Notes: a model not told the origin generated them from the sequence alone. A stretch of 62,346 nucleotides of DNA from Hungateiclostridiaceae bacterium UBA1305 (GCA_002307275.1 DBTX01000004.1:1-62346); one strand, 5' to 3'; positions 43,914-53,740 are shown, numbered from the stretch's first letter. A program made the numbers and translations.

Positions 43914-45905
43914 ATGTATAAAATTATCGCAAGAATTGCAGTAGTTTTTTTACTTGTACTTACATTTATAACCACATCAACTGTTTTTGCAGAAGGAACA
44001 GGCACTGCTGTTTTATATACACCGGCAGAAATTTCCTCCGTATTGAATAATCCATACATGGGCTGGGCGCCCTGGGCCAGCGGCGGCCCCTACCAGCAAC
44101 CTCACAGACTTGCCTATGCAAATGTGAGCTGGAGAGATCTGGAACCCACAAAAGGGAATTATGCTTTTAGTGCTCTGGAAACTGAAAACAAATTCACTTA
44201 TTGGGCAAGCCAGGGTGTTAAGGTAATTCTCAGGATCAACATGGATTATCCAGGATCCGCCTCGCATATGGATATCCCCGACTGGCTTTATGAAGAGATA
44301 AACCATGATGGCACCTGGTATGACATTGACTGGGGAAAGGGCTTTAGCCCCAATTATGAAAATACAAAGCTGATTGCTTATCACAACGCCCTTATTAAGG
44401 CGCTGGGAGCCAGATACAACAATGATGACCGCATTGCGATGATTGCATTGGGAAGTCTTGGTCATTGGGGTGAATTCCACACGAAAAAAAGTGACGGGTT
44501 TACGATTCCATTCCCGGGTGAAGCAGTATCAAACCAGTATGTGCAGTCATACATAAACAACTTTTCCAATAAATTTTTACTCATGAGGCGCCCCTTCCAG
44601 ATTGCCAGAGATAACAACATGGGCCTTTTCAATGATTCCTTCGGCAATAGCGCCCAAACCTACAATTACTTTATTGACTTTATCAATAATGGCTACAATG
44701 ATTATCTTACCAATGAAAATCACCCCGAAATGCCTGACTATTGGAAAGTGGCTCCAAGCGGCGGCGAGATTGCAAGTTATCCCGGCACCATCTATCTCGA
44801 GGATTCTACTATAGGCGCCTCAATACAGATGTTGAAAGATAGTCATACCAGTTGGCTCGGGCCATGTTCTCCCGCTTCAAAACCCGCAGGTACAAGCTTG
44901 CAGAAAAATTTTGATCTGATGCTGACTACAATGGGCTATCGATTTGTAATACAGTCCGTATCCCACCAGAGTAATGTCATTCCCGGTGAAAAAATATCAA
45001 TATCGATGGATTGGGCCAACAAAGGCACAGCGCCTTTCTATTACAAATGGCCTCTGGAATTGTCCCTCGCGGATGCTGCCGGAAATATCGTTTCGAAAAC
45101 AACCACTACCGATGATATCAGAACCTGGTTACCCGGTACAAAACAGATAACCGCTTCCATGAATATACCTTCAAATCTTGCACCAGGCACCTATACACTG
45201 TGCGCCGGAATTATCGATCCCGGGACCGGCTTGCCCGGTATTGACCTCGCTATAAGTGGCAGGAGGTCTGATGGCCGGTATTCTCTCAGTCAGCTGATTG
45301 TTGCGCCGGAATCTGCAAAAGTCGCTTCATTGGAGATCAACGGCTCAACATATGTGGAAGTTCCTGTCACCGGCGTTGTATACTCGGACTACAAAGCAGT
45401 CATAAAAGACCGGAATGCAGCCATTTTACCCGGCGAAACAGCTCGTTGGTCGATAAGTACTCCGGTCACGGGAGTTACCATAGATTCCGGGAATGGAAAA
45501 CTGGTGGTTGACAACACCGCCAAACCCGGCAATATAACATTAACAGCCATCTCTGCCTCAAATGAAGCTGTTGGTGCGGCCAGGATATTGACCCTCTATG
45601 CCAAGCCTGTTTCCGTGGCAACCTCAGTAGATATAACAGGATCAACTTACATAAAAATACCTGTCAAGGGTGGCATCACCTACTCTGATTATAAAGCAAG
45701 CGTGAAGGATCAGAACGCTATCGTTATGAGCACTGAAGCCGTGACCTGGTCGCTCAGTTCCACAATAACCGGTGTCACACTGGACTCAAATACCGGTAAA
45801 ATTACTGTTACTTCAAGTGCCCAGCCAATTACTGCAACATTGACTGCTACTTCTAAAACAACAAAAACCGTAAAAGCAACCAGGAGCTTGATTATTATCC
45901 GCTGA
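43914..45905 (+). CDS. Secreted DUF4832-like protein with two C-terminal repeats
   Basis: 663 residues with a signal peptide (IAVVFLLVLTFITTSTVFAE). The main part (about residues 35-330) resembles DUF4832/glycoside-hydrolase-like barrels: NPYMGWAPW, SWRDLEPTKGNYAF, GSLGHWGEFH. A beta-sandwich follows. The C-terminus has two copies of a bacterial-Ig-like unit of about 95 residues: GSTYVEVPVTGVVYSDYKA then GSTYIKIPVKGGITYSDYKA. It probably acts outside the cell on a polysaccharide, perhaps the one made by the neighbouring operon; no catalytic activity is shown. A terminator shared with galU follows. Confidence 0.78.
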   Translation: MYKIIARIAVVFLLVLTFITTSTVFAEGTGTAVLYTPAEISSVLNNPYMGWAPWASGGPYQQPHRLAYANVSWRDLEPTKGNYAFSALETENKFTYWASQGVKVILRINMDYPGSASHMDIPDWLYEEINHDGTWYDIDWGKGFSPNYENTKLIAYHNALIKALGARYNNDDRIAMIALGSLGHWGEFHTKKSDGFTIPFPGEAVSNQYVQSYINNFSNKFLLMRRPFQIARDNNMGLFNDSFGNSAQTYNYFIDFINNGYNDYLTNENHPEMPDYWKVAPSGGEIASYPGTIYLEDSTIGASIQMLKDSHTSWLGPCSPASKPAGTSLQKNFDLMLTTMGYRFVIQSVSHQSNVIPGEKISISMDWANKGTAPFYYKWPLELSLADAAGNIVSKTTTTDDIRTWLPGTKQITASMNIPSNLAPGTYTLCAGIIDPGTGLPGIDLAISGRRSDGRYSLSQLIVAPESAKVASLEINGSTYVEVPVTGVVYSDYKAVIKDRNAAILPGETARWSISTPVTGVTIDSGNGKLVVDNTAKPGNITLTAISASNEAVGAARILTLYAKPVSVATSVDITGSTYIKIPVKGGITYSDYKASVKDQNAIVMSTEAVTWSLSSTITGVTLDSNTGKITVTSSAQPITATLTATSKTTKTVKATRSLIIIR

Positions 45906-45931
45906 TAATGCAATTTGAAAAATCCTTTTTT

Positions 45932-45967
45932 AAGGAACCTGTGATAGTTACCACAGGTTCCTTTTTT
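45932..45967. terminator. Bidirectional terminator between DUF4832-like gene and galU
   Basis: Arms AAGGAACCTGTG and CACAGGTTCCTT form a perfect 12-bp stem with TTTTTT on the plus strand and A/T-rich flank on the minus strand. It serves both convergent genes. Confidence 0.88.
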
Positions 45968-45986
45968 CATACGACCGGTTCATATA

Positions 45987-46868
45987 TCATATATTGCAGT
46001 ATCCCTCTTTACAGATACTCCGCAAATACTCCATAAACTCTTTATTCAAATCCTCTCTCTTCAGCGCAAATTCTACCGTAGCCTGCAAAAACCCCAGCTT
46101 GCTTCCAACATCATATCGTTTACCTGTAAATTCATATGCGTACATATCCTCTACAGACAACAGACTTTTTAATGCATCCGTCAGTTGGATTTCTCCGCCT
46201 TTGCCCGGTACAGTTTTCTCCAGGCATTCAAAAATGCGGGGTGTGATAATATATCGTCCAAGAATGGCAATATTGGAAGGTGCACTGGATTTATCAGGCT
46301 TTTCAACCAAATCCTTTACCTTGTGCAGCCTTTCACTTACGGGGTCACAACTCGCAATACCGTATTGGGAAACAATATTCTCAGATACCCTTTGTACGCC
46401 CAGAACATTTGACTGATATTCATCAAATACATCAATGAGTTGTTTAAGGCAAGGTTCCTTTGAATCCACTATATCATCTCCAAGCAGTACTGCAAAAGGT
46501 TCATCCCCAATAAAAGACCGGGCGCAATAAATCGCATGGCCAAGGCCTTTAGGCTCTTTCTGCCTGATATAATGGATATTTACCAGATTTGAAATGTCTT
46601 CGACCAGGTGTAAAAGATCCAAATTATTCTTTTTCCTGAGTTCCTCTTCAAGTTCATAAGATTTATCAAAATGATCTTCAATGGATCTTTTACTTCTCCC
46701 TGAAATGATAATGATATCTTCTATTCCGGAAGCAATGGCTTCCTCAACAATATATTGAATTGTTGGCTTGTCAACGATTGGGAGCATTTCTTTCGGCTGC
46801 GCCTTTGTTGCAGGAAGAAACCTTGTTCCAAGTCCTCCTGCCGGAATAATTGCCTTTCTTACCTTCAT
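45987..46868 (-). CDS. galU: UTP-glucose-1-phosphate uridylyltransferase
   Basis: 293 residues. Nucleotidyltransferase start motif AIIPAGGLGTRFLPATKAQPKEMLP, the FAVLLGDDIV block and VEKPD. Makes UDP-glucose for glycan synthesis, supplying the surrounding exopolysaccharide genes. GGAGGAGG precedes the ATG. Transcribed alone, convergent with the DUF4832-like gene. Confidence 0.95.
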   Translation of the reverse strand: MKVRKAIIPAGGLGTRFLPATKAQPKEMLPIVDKPTIQYIVEEAIASGIEDIIIISGRSKRSIEDHFDKSYELEEELRKKNNLDLLHLVEDISNLVNIHYIRQKEPKGLGHAIYCARSFIGDEPFAVLLGDDIVDSKEPCLKQLIDVFDEYQSNVLGVQRVSENIVSQYGIASCDPVSERLHKVKDLVEKPDKSSAPSNIAILGRYIITPRIFECLEKTVPGKGGEIQLTDALKSLLSVEDMYAYEFTGKRYDVGSKLGFLQATVEFALKREDLNKEFMEYLRSICKEGYCNI

Positions 46869-47015
46869 AAAGTCCTCCTCCGGAACACATTTGTCTTATT
46901 GAATAATACCCTGTCAAAATGCTCTATAAACAGCAAGATAAATTGGTCAAGTATTGTTTGCTTTTAAAAGTTTACGGGTAATATTTAAAAAATACAGAAG
47001 CTGAGGATTCTTTTT

Positions 47016-47678
47016 ATGAAACAAGATAAAATTGCAATATTGTTAAACGAAAAGTTGAAAATAATATTTATATTATCTCTGATATGTACCGGTTTGGCGT
47101 CATCTGTCTATATTGCTTTGAACCCAATCCAATATGAATCGCATACTTCCGTGTATATTTCCAATAGTAATTCGCATGGTGATTCAGAAATCACCTACAT
47201 GGATATGTTTGCCGGTAATAGTCTGGTCGGAAATTATGTCGAGATTGCCGAAAGCGGGCTGTTGGCAGAAAGTATCATTAAAAAATTCAGTCTGGAGCAT
47301 ATAGCTCCTGAAGCGATTGCTGAAAGTATCGAAGCAAAGCAGACAGCAAATTCAAATGTCCTTTCTATATCTGTTCATCATGAAAATAAAATTTTTGCAG
47401 AAAGGATTGCTCGGAGCATACCGGCTTTACTTTCAGAGTTGCAAGCAGATATACCCATTACCGGCTTTATAACTGTTTTGAACAAGCCTTCCGAAGCTGA
47501 GCCGGTGATTTGGAGAATCCTCATTGCGGTACCAATGTTCTTTATTTGCTCCTTACTGATCTCAGTAATCCTGTTTCTCCTGCTTCGTCCCAACAGCAAT
47601 ATCATCCGGACCCCTGCAGATGTTGAAAGAACACTGGGGCTTAAAGTTTCAGGTACCATCCCCGATTTTACATTTTAG
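47016..47678 (+). CDS. Wzz/YveK-type chain-length protein (second copy)
   Basis: 220 residues with membrane helices near 18-36 and 170-192 and the motif NPIQYESHTSVYIS after the first helix. It has a short cytoplasmic tail (RPNSNIIRTPADVERTLGLK) with no ENAKES repeats. It directly precedes the BY-kinase gene, its expected partner, and is probably the kinase activator. GAGGA lies nine bases before the ATG. Confidence 0.88.
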   Translation: MKQDKIAILLNEKLKIIFILSLICTGLASSVYIALNPIQYESHTSVYISNSNSHGDSEITYMDMFAGNSLVGNYVEIAESGLLAESIIKKFSLEHIAPEAIAESIEAKQTANSNVLSISVHHENKIFAERIARSIPALLSELQADIPITGFITVLNKPSEAEPVIWRILIAVPMFFICSLLISVILFLLLRPNSNIIRTPADVERTLGLKVSGTIPDFTF

Positions 47679-47689
47679 GAGGTCAGTAA

Positions 47690-48424
47690 ATGTCTGATAT
47701 GAAAAACGATATACATTTAAATTACGGACCTAATATTGAAGAAGCTTACAGAGTCTTAAAAACGAACCTGCAATATTACGGGATTGACCGGAAAATCCAA
47801 AAAATTGTAGTGACAAGCAGCGGACATGGAGATGGCAAAACATCAACAGCTATCAATCTTTGCATCTCCTTTGCACAATCAGGATCGAAAGTCCTGCTGA
47901 TCGATGCTGATCTTCACAAGCCCATGCTTCTCAAGCATCTGGGGAGTAATAACTTTTTAGGCATAACAAATTACGTATCAGGCAATGCAACTATTGAAGA
48001 AATCATCAACAGTTCTAGTCTGGAAAATTTTTATTATATAACCTGTGGTCCAAAACCTGTAAAATCTGCCGACATACTTTCATCAAAAAAGTTCGCTGAG
48101 CTTCTGGAACATGTGGAGTCCTCCTTTGATCTGATTGTTATTGATTCGCCCTCGCTGGGTACGCATATAGATGCTGCAATTCTTGCCTCACAAGCTGATG
48201 GTGTCCTTATTGTCATCAGATCCAAATATACGGATTACAGAAATGTCATAACAGCCAGGGAGCAGCTTGAAAAGGTCGGTGCCAAAATAATCGGAATCGT
48301 ACTCAATAGAATGGACAAAAAGTATTATAAGCTTTACACGAACCATTATATCGATCATGGGACGCATAAAAAGTTCAGCAACGGTTGGTTCAATAAGTTT
48401 GAAAGTAAGGGTGAACACTTATGA
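47690..48424 (+). CDS. BY-type tyrosine kinase (CpsD/YwqD-like)
   Basis: 244 residues. Walker A SSGHGDGKTSTAINL, Walker A' LLIDADLHKP and Walker B LIVIDSPS define the bacterial tyrosine kinase class. The C-terminus is tyrosine-rich (KKYYKLYTNHY), the usual autophosphorylation cluster. It controls polymer assembly with the adjacent Wzz protein. AGGAGG precedes the ATG; its stop overlaps the phosphatase start (ATGA). Confidence 0.94.
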   Translation: MSDMKNDIHLNYGPNIEEAYRVLKTNLQYYGIDRKIQKIVVTSSGHGDGKTSTAINLCISFAQSGSKVLLIDADLHKPMLLKHLGSNNFLGITNYVSGNATIEEIINSSSLENFYYITCGPKPVKSADILSSKKFAELLEHVESSFDLIVIDSPSLGTHIDAAILASQADGVLIVIRSKYTDYRNVITAREQLEKVGAKIIGIVLNRMDKKYYKLYTNHYIDHGTHKKFSNGWFNKFESKGEHL

Positions 48425-49143
48425 TTGATATACACAGTCATATCCTGTACGGTGTGGATGACGGTTCTCCAACAATGGAGGAGTCGGTAAAAATGCTGAA
48501 GAAAGCCCACGAACTGGGTATTACAACCATCTTTGCCACTCCGCATTATCAGGAAAACCTTTTTAATTTGGAAGGGATTACACAACGCTTCCTTGAAGTT
48601 GTCGAAAAAGCCTGGGAATACGGCATCACCCTGAAACCAGGCAGTGAGGTTTATATCAATCCCTTTATTGACAGACTTGTAAAAGAAAAAAAGATTCTCC
48701 TTCTCAACCGCTCTGATTATATACTGCTGGAATTGCCTTATGAGTCAATACCATTATATGTATTTGAGCTTATATATAAGCTGCAGTTACAAAGGATCTC
48801 AATCATCCTGGCGCACCCCGAAAGAAATGTAAATCTGATTAAGGATTTTTCAATTTTCTCCAATTTTCTGGAAAGAGGATGTATGATGCAGGTCGATGCG
48901 GGAAGTATCGCCGGCGCCTATGGAACTGCAGTTGAGCAATACACAAAAAGGCTTGTCAAATTGAAATTGGTCCATTTTATAGCATCTGATGCACATTGTG
49001 CAAAAGACTATGAAGAATGGTATCTCAAAGCCCATACGAAAGTGTGCAGATGGGCGGGCTCCGAATACGCAGATAAACTTTTTTTGTCCAATCCAAAGCT
49101 TATTCTGGATAATGATAAGGAAAGTATATATAACATGGTCTAA
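48421..49143 (+). CDS. PHP-type tyrosine-protein phosphatase (CpsB/YwqE-like)
   Basis: 240 residues, starting MIDIHSHILYGVDDGSPTMEES, the metal-binding PHP motif. Further metal ligands appear in TPHYQ, HPERN and ASDAHC. It removes phosphate from the BY-kinase tail. Translationally coupled to the kinase gene. Confidence 0.94.
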   Translation: MIDIHSHILYGVDDGSPTMEESVKMLKKAHELGITTIFATPHYQENLFNLEGITQRFLEVVEKAWEYGITLKPGSEVYINPFIDRLVKEKKILLLNRSDYILLELPYESIPLYVFELIYKLQLQRISIILAHPERNVNLIKDFSIFSNFLERGCMMQVDAGSIAGAYGTAVEQYTKRLVKLKLVHFIASDAHCAKDYEEWYLKAHTKVCRWAGSEYADKLFLSNPKLILDNDKESIYNMV

Positions 49144-49174
49144 GAGTACGTTAGAAAAAAGAGGAGATGTTTTT

Positions 49175-49858
49175 ATGGCTGAAATGACTGAACTGCAATT
49201 GCAGGCGCGTGTGGAAAATACAGTGGATTATAGAATGATATGCAACAATGCACCCCTTGTATATAAATTTGTAAAGCGAACTTTTGATATTGCTGCAACT
49301 TTATTGGGAATAGCTCTCCTGTCCCCTGTTTTTCTGGCAACTGCGATTGCTGTAAAGATTGATAGCAGGGGACCCGTTTTTTTCGCTCAGAACCGTCTTG
49401 GGCATAAAGGCAGGCATTTTAAAATGTACAAATTCCGCTCCATGGTTGTGAACGCTGAACAGCTATTAACACAACTTGAGGCTAAAAATGAAGTCAGCGG
49501 CCATATGTTTAAAATGAAAAACGATCCAAGAATTACGCGGATTGGCAGAATCATCAGAAAAACCAGCATTGATGAGCTTCCGCAGCTGTTTAACGTATTA
49601 AAAGGCGATATGAGCCTTGTTGGTCCAAGACCCCCACTGCCAAGGGAGGTTGTTGAATATGACAAGTGGCAGGACTTGCGACTGTCTGTAAGACCGGGCA
49701 TTACAGGTCTTTGGCAGGTAAGCGGCAGAAATGACATCGGTTTTGATGAAATGATAAACCTGGACCTGAAATATATTCGTGAAAGAAGCTTGATATATGA
49801 TTTTAAAATCATCCTGAAAACCATACCTGTTCTCTTGGGAGACAGCAAGGCTTTTTAA
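49175..49858 (+). CDS. Priming sugar-phosphate transferase (bacterial sugar transferase)
   Basis: 227 residues. A hydrophobic N-terminal segment (FDIAATLLGIALLSPVFLATAIAV) precedes the PF02397 catalytic domain with GPVFFAQNRLG, KMYKFRSMV, RKTSIDELPQL, LVGPRPPLPREV and RPGITGLWQVSGR. It attaches the first sugar phosphate to undecaprenyl phosphate. ATG 49175 follows GAGGAG; the longer frame to 48989 overlaps the phosphatase gene in another frame and is rejected. Last gene of the plus-strand operon. Confidence 0.95.
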   Translation: MAEMTELQLQARVENTVDYRMICNNAPLVYKFVKRTFDIAATLLGIALLSPVFLATAIAVKIDSRGPVFFAQNRLGHKGRHFKMYKFRSMVVNAEQLLTQLEAKNEVSGHMFKMKNDPRITRIGRIIRKTSIDELPQLFNVLKGDMSLVGPRPPLPREVVEYDKWQDLRLSVRPGITGLWQVSGRNDIGFDEMINLDLKYIRERSLIYDFKIILKTIPVLLGDSKAF

Positions 49859-49900
49859 AGGTAAAAACGGATGGACCATTGTGCCGGCTTATACCCTGCC

Positions 49901-50668
49901 CTAATATTCAATTTTACTATTTTTTTGCATCATCCATAACGCTACTTTTCCTTTAAATGTCCTTGCATGATAAAAGTGGAACAGCGTATAAACCTTCCCT
50001 CCAAAGCCTCTTTTGAACTGGTCCACTGAATCCAGATCGGCTGTTTCCTGCCCCATTCCCAGCCCACCCAGATCCAATACTGTAAATTCCAGTTGCTTGT
50101 AATGTTTTATAAGTTCCCAGTATAAATATCGGTTTGCATTGGATACCGTATTTCGGGCAGAACTGTCTTCAACTTTTCTGAAATGTGAAAACGAGTACAT
50201 CCCGAGGATTGTCTTATCATCATGTATTTCCGCAGTGCCACAGACAACTGTTCCATTCCTGTCTGACAGCATGGAAATACTCAGGGCATTCAACCCTTGT
50301 GCCATCAGTATAAATGCCTTGTCACTTGGCTTGATCCCCTTTGCACCTGCAAATTCATCGTAATTGTTACAAAATTCATCTATGATACTTAAATCAGGTG
50401 TTTCATAAAAACGAATGGTAAAGTCGCCCTTCAAATCAGCTTTATGTATCCTGTTTCGCGTTGTGCTGCTGAATTCGCTGAAAATCTGTTCCTCTGATTT
50501 CAGCAGGTCGATTCTTAAGGTATGAAATATCCGTGCACCTGCAGTATTTTCACGTGAAAGATAAAACAGCACAATATCTGCCTCTGTGTTATAGTTCTTA
50601 TAATCTTCCGAAAAATATACCGTCTCAAGATTTAATGAGAATTTCTTTCTTTTATTTATAATAAGCAT
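49901..50668 (-). CDS. FemAB/GNAT-like transferase
   Basis: 255 residues. The pattern TRNRIHKADLKGDFTIRF and GMGQETADLDSVDQFKRGFGG near the end resembles the FemAB/GNAT group that transfers acyl or aminoacyl groups to cell-surface molecules. No signal peptide. A ribosome binding site is weak. It lies next to the exopolysaccharide locus, facing the priming transferase, so it may modify sugar precursors. Confidence 0.68.
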   Translation of the reverse strand: MLIINKRKKFSLNLETVYFSEDYKNYNTEADIVLFYLSRENTAGARIFHTLRIDLLKSEEQIFSEFSSTTRNRIHKADLKGDFTIRFYETPDLSIIDEFCNNYDEFAGAKGIKPSDKAFILMAQGLNALSISMLSDRNGTVVCGTAEIHDDKTILGMYSFSHFRKVEDSSARNTVSNANRYLYWELIKHYKQLEFTVLDLGGLGMGQETADLDSVDQFKRGFGGKVYTLFHFYHARTFKGKVALWMMQKNSKIEY

Positions 50669-50794
50669 ACATGTTCACTCAATCAGCTTTCTTACCTCAT
50701 TCTATGCTTCCTTACATTACAATAAATTTATACCCTTGGAAATATGCCTCAAACAATAATGACAATATACTCCAAACGTTTTGAAAGTCCACAT

Positions 50795-51352
50795 TTAATC
50801 CCTGCATTTCTTCAGCAGTTCCAATGATGTGCTGCCGATTTCTTCGTCGTCTGCATCCGCTGGAAGCCTGTGTTCGATTCCTCTGGTGTTAAATATATAG
50901 GCGCCTTCCAAGGTTCGCACCGTAGTGTTGAAGACAATTCCGGAGCCTTTCCTGTAGTATACGGATAGATTGGATCTCCCTTCAGTGAATACCTTCCAGT
51001 TCTGAGATTGCAGTATCTCCATGAGTTTTGCCGGGCCCGCTGGCTTTCCATTACGGCAGGAAGCCAGCGAATCCCTGATTGCAGCGCCAAGCCTGTCCGG
51101 TCTGTATGGCTGCGAAATTGTCGTAACATTGGCAGTAGCCTTACCTTCTCCGAACAAGTCGGCAACATATGGAATGATCACAGCATTACCGTATTTATCA
51201 AAAAAAATGCTCACGCTGCCGAAATCGACAGGTTTGATTCCCTTTACAATGGTCCGGGAGCGGCGCGACCTGGCAAGAATTACTGCAGCAGCCATTGCCC
51301 CGGCAATGATCAAAACCATCAGAACAAGGTATTTTGCATAATTTACATTCAT
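50795..51352 (-). CDS. Membrane-anchored protein of unknown function
   Basis: 185 residues. An N-terminal helix (YLVLMVLIIAGAMAAAVILA) is followed by basic RSRRSR and a soluble domain of about 150 residues without cysteine clusters. I do not recognise the domain. Its start overlaps the nitroreductase stop by ATGA, so the two are co-translated. Confidence 0.7.
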   Translation of the reverse strand: MNVNYAKYLVLMVLIIAGAMAAAVILARSRRSRTIVKGIKPVDFGSVSIFFDKYGNAVIIPYVADLFGEGKATANVTTISQPYRPDRLGAAIRDSLASCRNGKPAGPAKLMEILQSQNWKVFTEGRSNLSVYYRKGSGIVFNTTVRTLEGAYIFNTRGIEHRLPADADDEEIGSTSLELLKKCRD

Positions 51353-51918
51353 ATCTTAAGAATAACGTCTTCCAGTTTTCTTTTTGGGACATGCAGTACA
51401 CCGTTATCATCCTTGTAATATTTAATTGAGCCGCTTTCCTCTTCGGTTACCGGACTTTCAGCCGGATAGCCGAGAGCTGCCACGGTATTGATGATGTACC
51501 GTTCAGGAATGTTAAGAAGCTTTCTGATGCCTTCCCTGTCAATTGCACCCATCCAGCAGGAGCCGACGCCCTCTTCCTGGGCTGTGATAAAGATATTCTG
51601 CGCAGCTGCGCCCACATCCAGTTCATAACCTGTCTCTCTGACTTGTGTATCAAGAAGGATCACGATGTATGCGACAGGCTTTTCCCCTTCTTCCGGATTT
51701 CCCGCGGGTGCTATATATCCGGCCCACTTGACATATTTAAAAAATTGTTCCGTTTTTTCTTCTTCATCCACAATGATATATTTCAATGGCTGCAGGTTGT
51801 TGGCTGATGGCGCAAGTCTTGCCGCATCTACCAGCTTTTCCAGCAAAGCTCTTTCAAGCCTCTTCTGCCGGAATTTTCGTATAGTCCTTCTTTGCCTGAT
51901 CAAATCATAAGCTTCCAT
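51349..51918 (-). CDS. Nitroreductase-family flavoprotein
   Basis: 189 residues. Starts LIRQRRTIRKFRQKRL, the FMN-contact motif, followed by ARLAPSANNLQPLKYIIV and a C-terminal GSCWMGAIDREGIRKLLNIP block. Uses NAD(P)H and FMN; the substrate is not predictable. Full length for the small clade. Forms a two-gene unit with the membrane protein that follows. Confidence 0.9.
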   Translation of the reverse strand: MEAYDLIRQRRTIRKFRQKRLERALLEKLVDAARLAPSANNLQPLKYIIVDEEEKTEQFFKYVKWAGYIAPAGNPEEGEKPVAYIVILLDTQVRETGYELDVGAAAQNIFITAQEEGVGSCWMGAIDREGIRKLLNIPERYIINTVAALGYPAESPVTEEESGSIKYYKDDNGVLHVPKRKLEDVILKI

Positions 51919-52116
51919 GAAAGCACACCCCTATCGTATGATAATAATTGAATTTTATCATAAACAGGAAGCATTTTGCAATTTTATGCAGGTCTTTTTG
52001 TATATCAGAATGTGAAATGTCTTGTTTTGAAAATTATCATTTAAATGTGATGGATATTGTTATACACTATAAATTGTTGCACAAACCATAACAATACAAG
52101 GGGGCATAAATTACCC

Positions 52117-53724
52117 ATGAAAAAAAATCTTTTTATTTATATGACATCTTTCATCTGCGGCATAACCGTAATGGGTGTGGAGTTGTCGGCCACAAGGCTG
52201 CTGGCGCCGTATTTCGGCACTTCTTCGATTATATATACCGTAGTTATAGGCCTGATCATGATCTCCATGAGCGCAGGAAATGTTATCGGCGGACGCTCTG
52301 CGGACAAGCACAACAATCTGGGACGGCTGTTCGCTCTGCTGTGGGTAGCAGCTGTATGGATCGCAGTGATACCTCTGGTGGGCAAATATGTTATCGCGCT
52401 TTCCACCGTATTAATGATGTGGATACTGCCTGGAAACCTTCTTGTTGCAGGCTCCACAATTTCATGCCTGCTTGTATTTTCAGTGCCGCTTTTGATCATG
52501 GGCATGGTCTCTCCCTACCTTGTAAAGCTGGGCATCAGCAATATGGAAAACAGCGGGCGCACCACCGGTGAGATCTATGCCGCATCGACGATTGGATGCA
52601 TCATCGGCACCTTTGTTCCAACGTTTCTGACCATTCCAACGATTGGGACATTAAAATCCTTCCTTGTATTCGCATTGGCGCTCAATCTCATTTGCCTTTA
52701 CTATTTTATTACAAGAAAGAAAGGCTTTGTGAAGGGATTGATAACTACAATACTCACAGCTGCGCTCCTCCTGGCTCCATTAAGCAATTCCTATGCCTTC
52801 TGGAAGAAGACAGTGCTCGAGGACGAATCCCTCTACAATTACCTGCAGGTGGCTGAAGAAGGCGACTCAGTCATCCTTTCAACAAATGTGGCTTTTGGCG
52901 TACAATCCATCTACAAAAAGAACCAAACCTTGTCCGGACTTTATTATGATTATGCATTGATGTCCCCTTTCTTTCTTGACGCAATGAAATCGGATAAAAG
53001 GCTGGATGTGCTGGTATTGGGAATGGGTACGGGAACCTTTGCGAAGGAATGCAAAAACTATTTTCCAAACAGCAGGATTGACGGCGTGGAAATAGATGAG
53101 AAAATCGTCAAGCTCTCGAAAGAATATTTTGATTTAAAGGACAATGAAGCAACCGTTTATGTAAACGACGGGCGAACATTTCTGGCCAGCCCTGATGCAA
53201 AGGTTTACGATATCATCATGGTAGACGCCTACCACGACATCACTATACCATTTCATATGTCCACAAAAGAGTTTTATGCAGAAACAAAACAGCATCTGAA
53301 GCCCGGAGGCGTGATTATGATCAATATCAACATGCGCTCGGAAAAAAGCTCGGAAATAGTGGATTATCTCACCCAAACACTCAAGACCGGTATGAAGGGT
53401 GTATATAAATGCAATGTTCCGAATACGACCAATACGATTGTGTTTTCATCCGACAACCCGGATTGTCTCAATAATTTCCGCACCAATATGGCACTTCTTG
53501 CTCCGGAAAGTCCATTGCTGCCAATAGCCAAATATGTCGTCGACAATCAGACCGAGGTCAGGGATACAAAATATGTATTCACTGATGATCTGGCTCCTGT
53601 TGAAGTGCTTGGTCAAAAGGTACTCAATGATATTGTCCAGGACAGTCTGACCTATTTCAAGCAGGAGCTTGGTTCTTCGGAAAACGGTGTGCTTGATATA
53701 TTCAATTTGATCTCCGGAAGCTGA
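52117..53724 (+). CDS. Membrane protein fused to spermidine-synthase-like domain
   Basis: 535 residues. The N-terminal half has about seven hydrophobic segments (MTSFICGITVMGVELSATRL ...). The C-terminal half is a Rossmann-type methyltransferase/aminopropyltransferase fold: LVLGMGTGTFAKECKNYF, DGVEIDEKIV, IIMVDAYHDITIPFH. The arrangement matches fused-MFS/spermidine-synthase proteins. ATG 52117 is preferred, AAGGGGG lying somewhat far (about 11 bases). Polyamine synthesis is not certain, since this fused class is poorly studied. Confidence 0.82.
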   Translation: MKKNLFIYMTSFICGITVMGVELSATRLLAPYFGTSSIIYTVVIGLIMISMSAGNVIGGRSADKHNNLGRLFALLWVAAVWIAVIPLVGKYVIALSTVLMMWILPGNLLVAGSTISCLLVFSVPLLIMGMVSPYLVKLGISNMENSGRTTGEIYAASTIGCIIGTFVPTFLTIPTIGTLKSFLVFALALNLICLYYFITRKKGFVKGLITTILTAALLLAPLSNSYAFWKKTVLEDESLYNYLQVAEEGDSVILSTNVAFGVQSIYKKNQTLSGLYYDYALMSPFFLDAMKSDKRLDVLVLGMGTGTFAKECKNYFPNSRIDGVEIDEKIVKLSKEYFDLKDNEATVYVNDGRTFLASPDAKVYDIIMVDAYHDITIPFHMSTKEFYAETKQHLKPGGVIMININMRSEKSSEIVDYLTQTLKTGMKGVYKCNVPNTTNTIVFSSDNPDCLNNFRTNMALLAPESPLLPIAKYVVDNQTEVRDTKYVFTDDLAPVEVLGQKVLNDIVQDSLTYFKQELGSSENGVLDIFNLISGS

Positions 53725-53740
53725 AGGGGTGTGTCCCCTC

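Noticed and set aside
48989..49174. Extended N-terminus of the priming sugar transferase.
   Set aside because: It overlaps the phosphatase gene in another frame and lacks a ribosome binding site; ATG 49175 follows GAGGAG.
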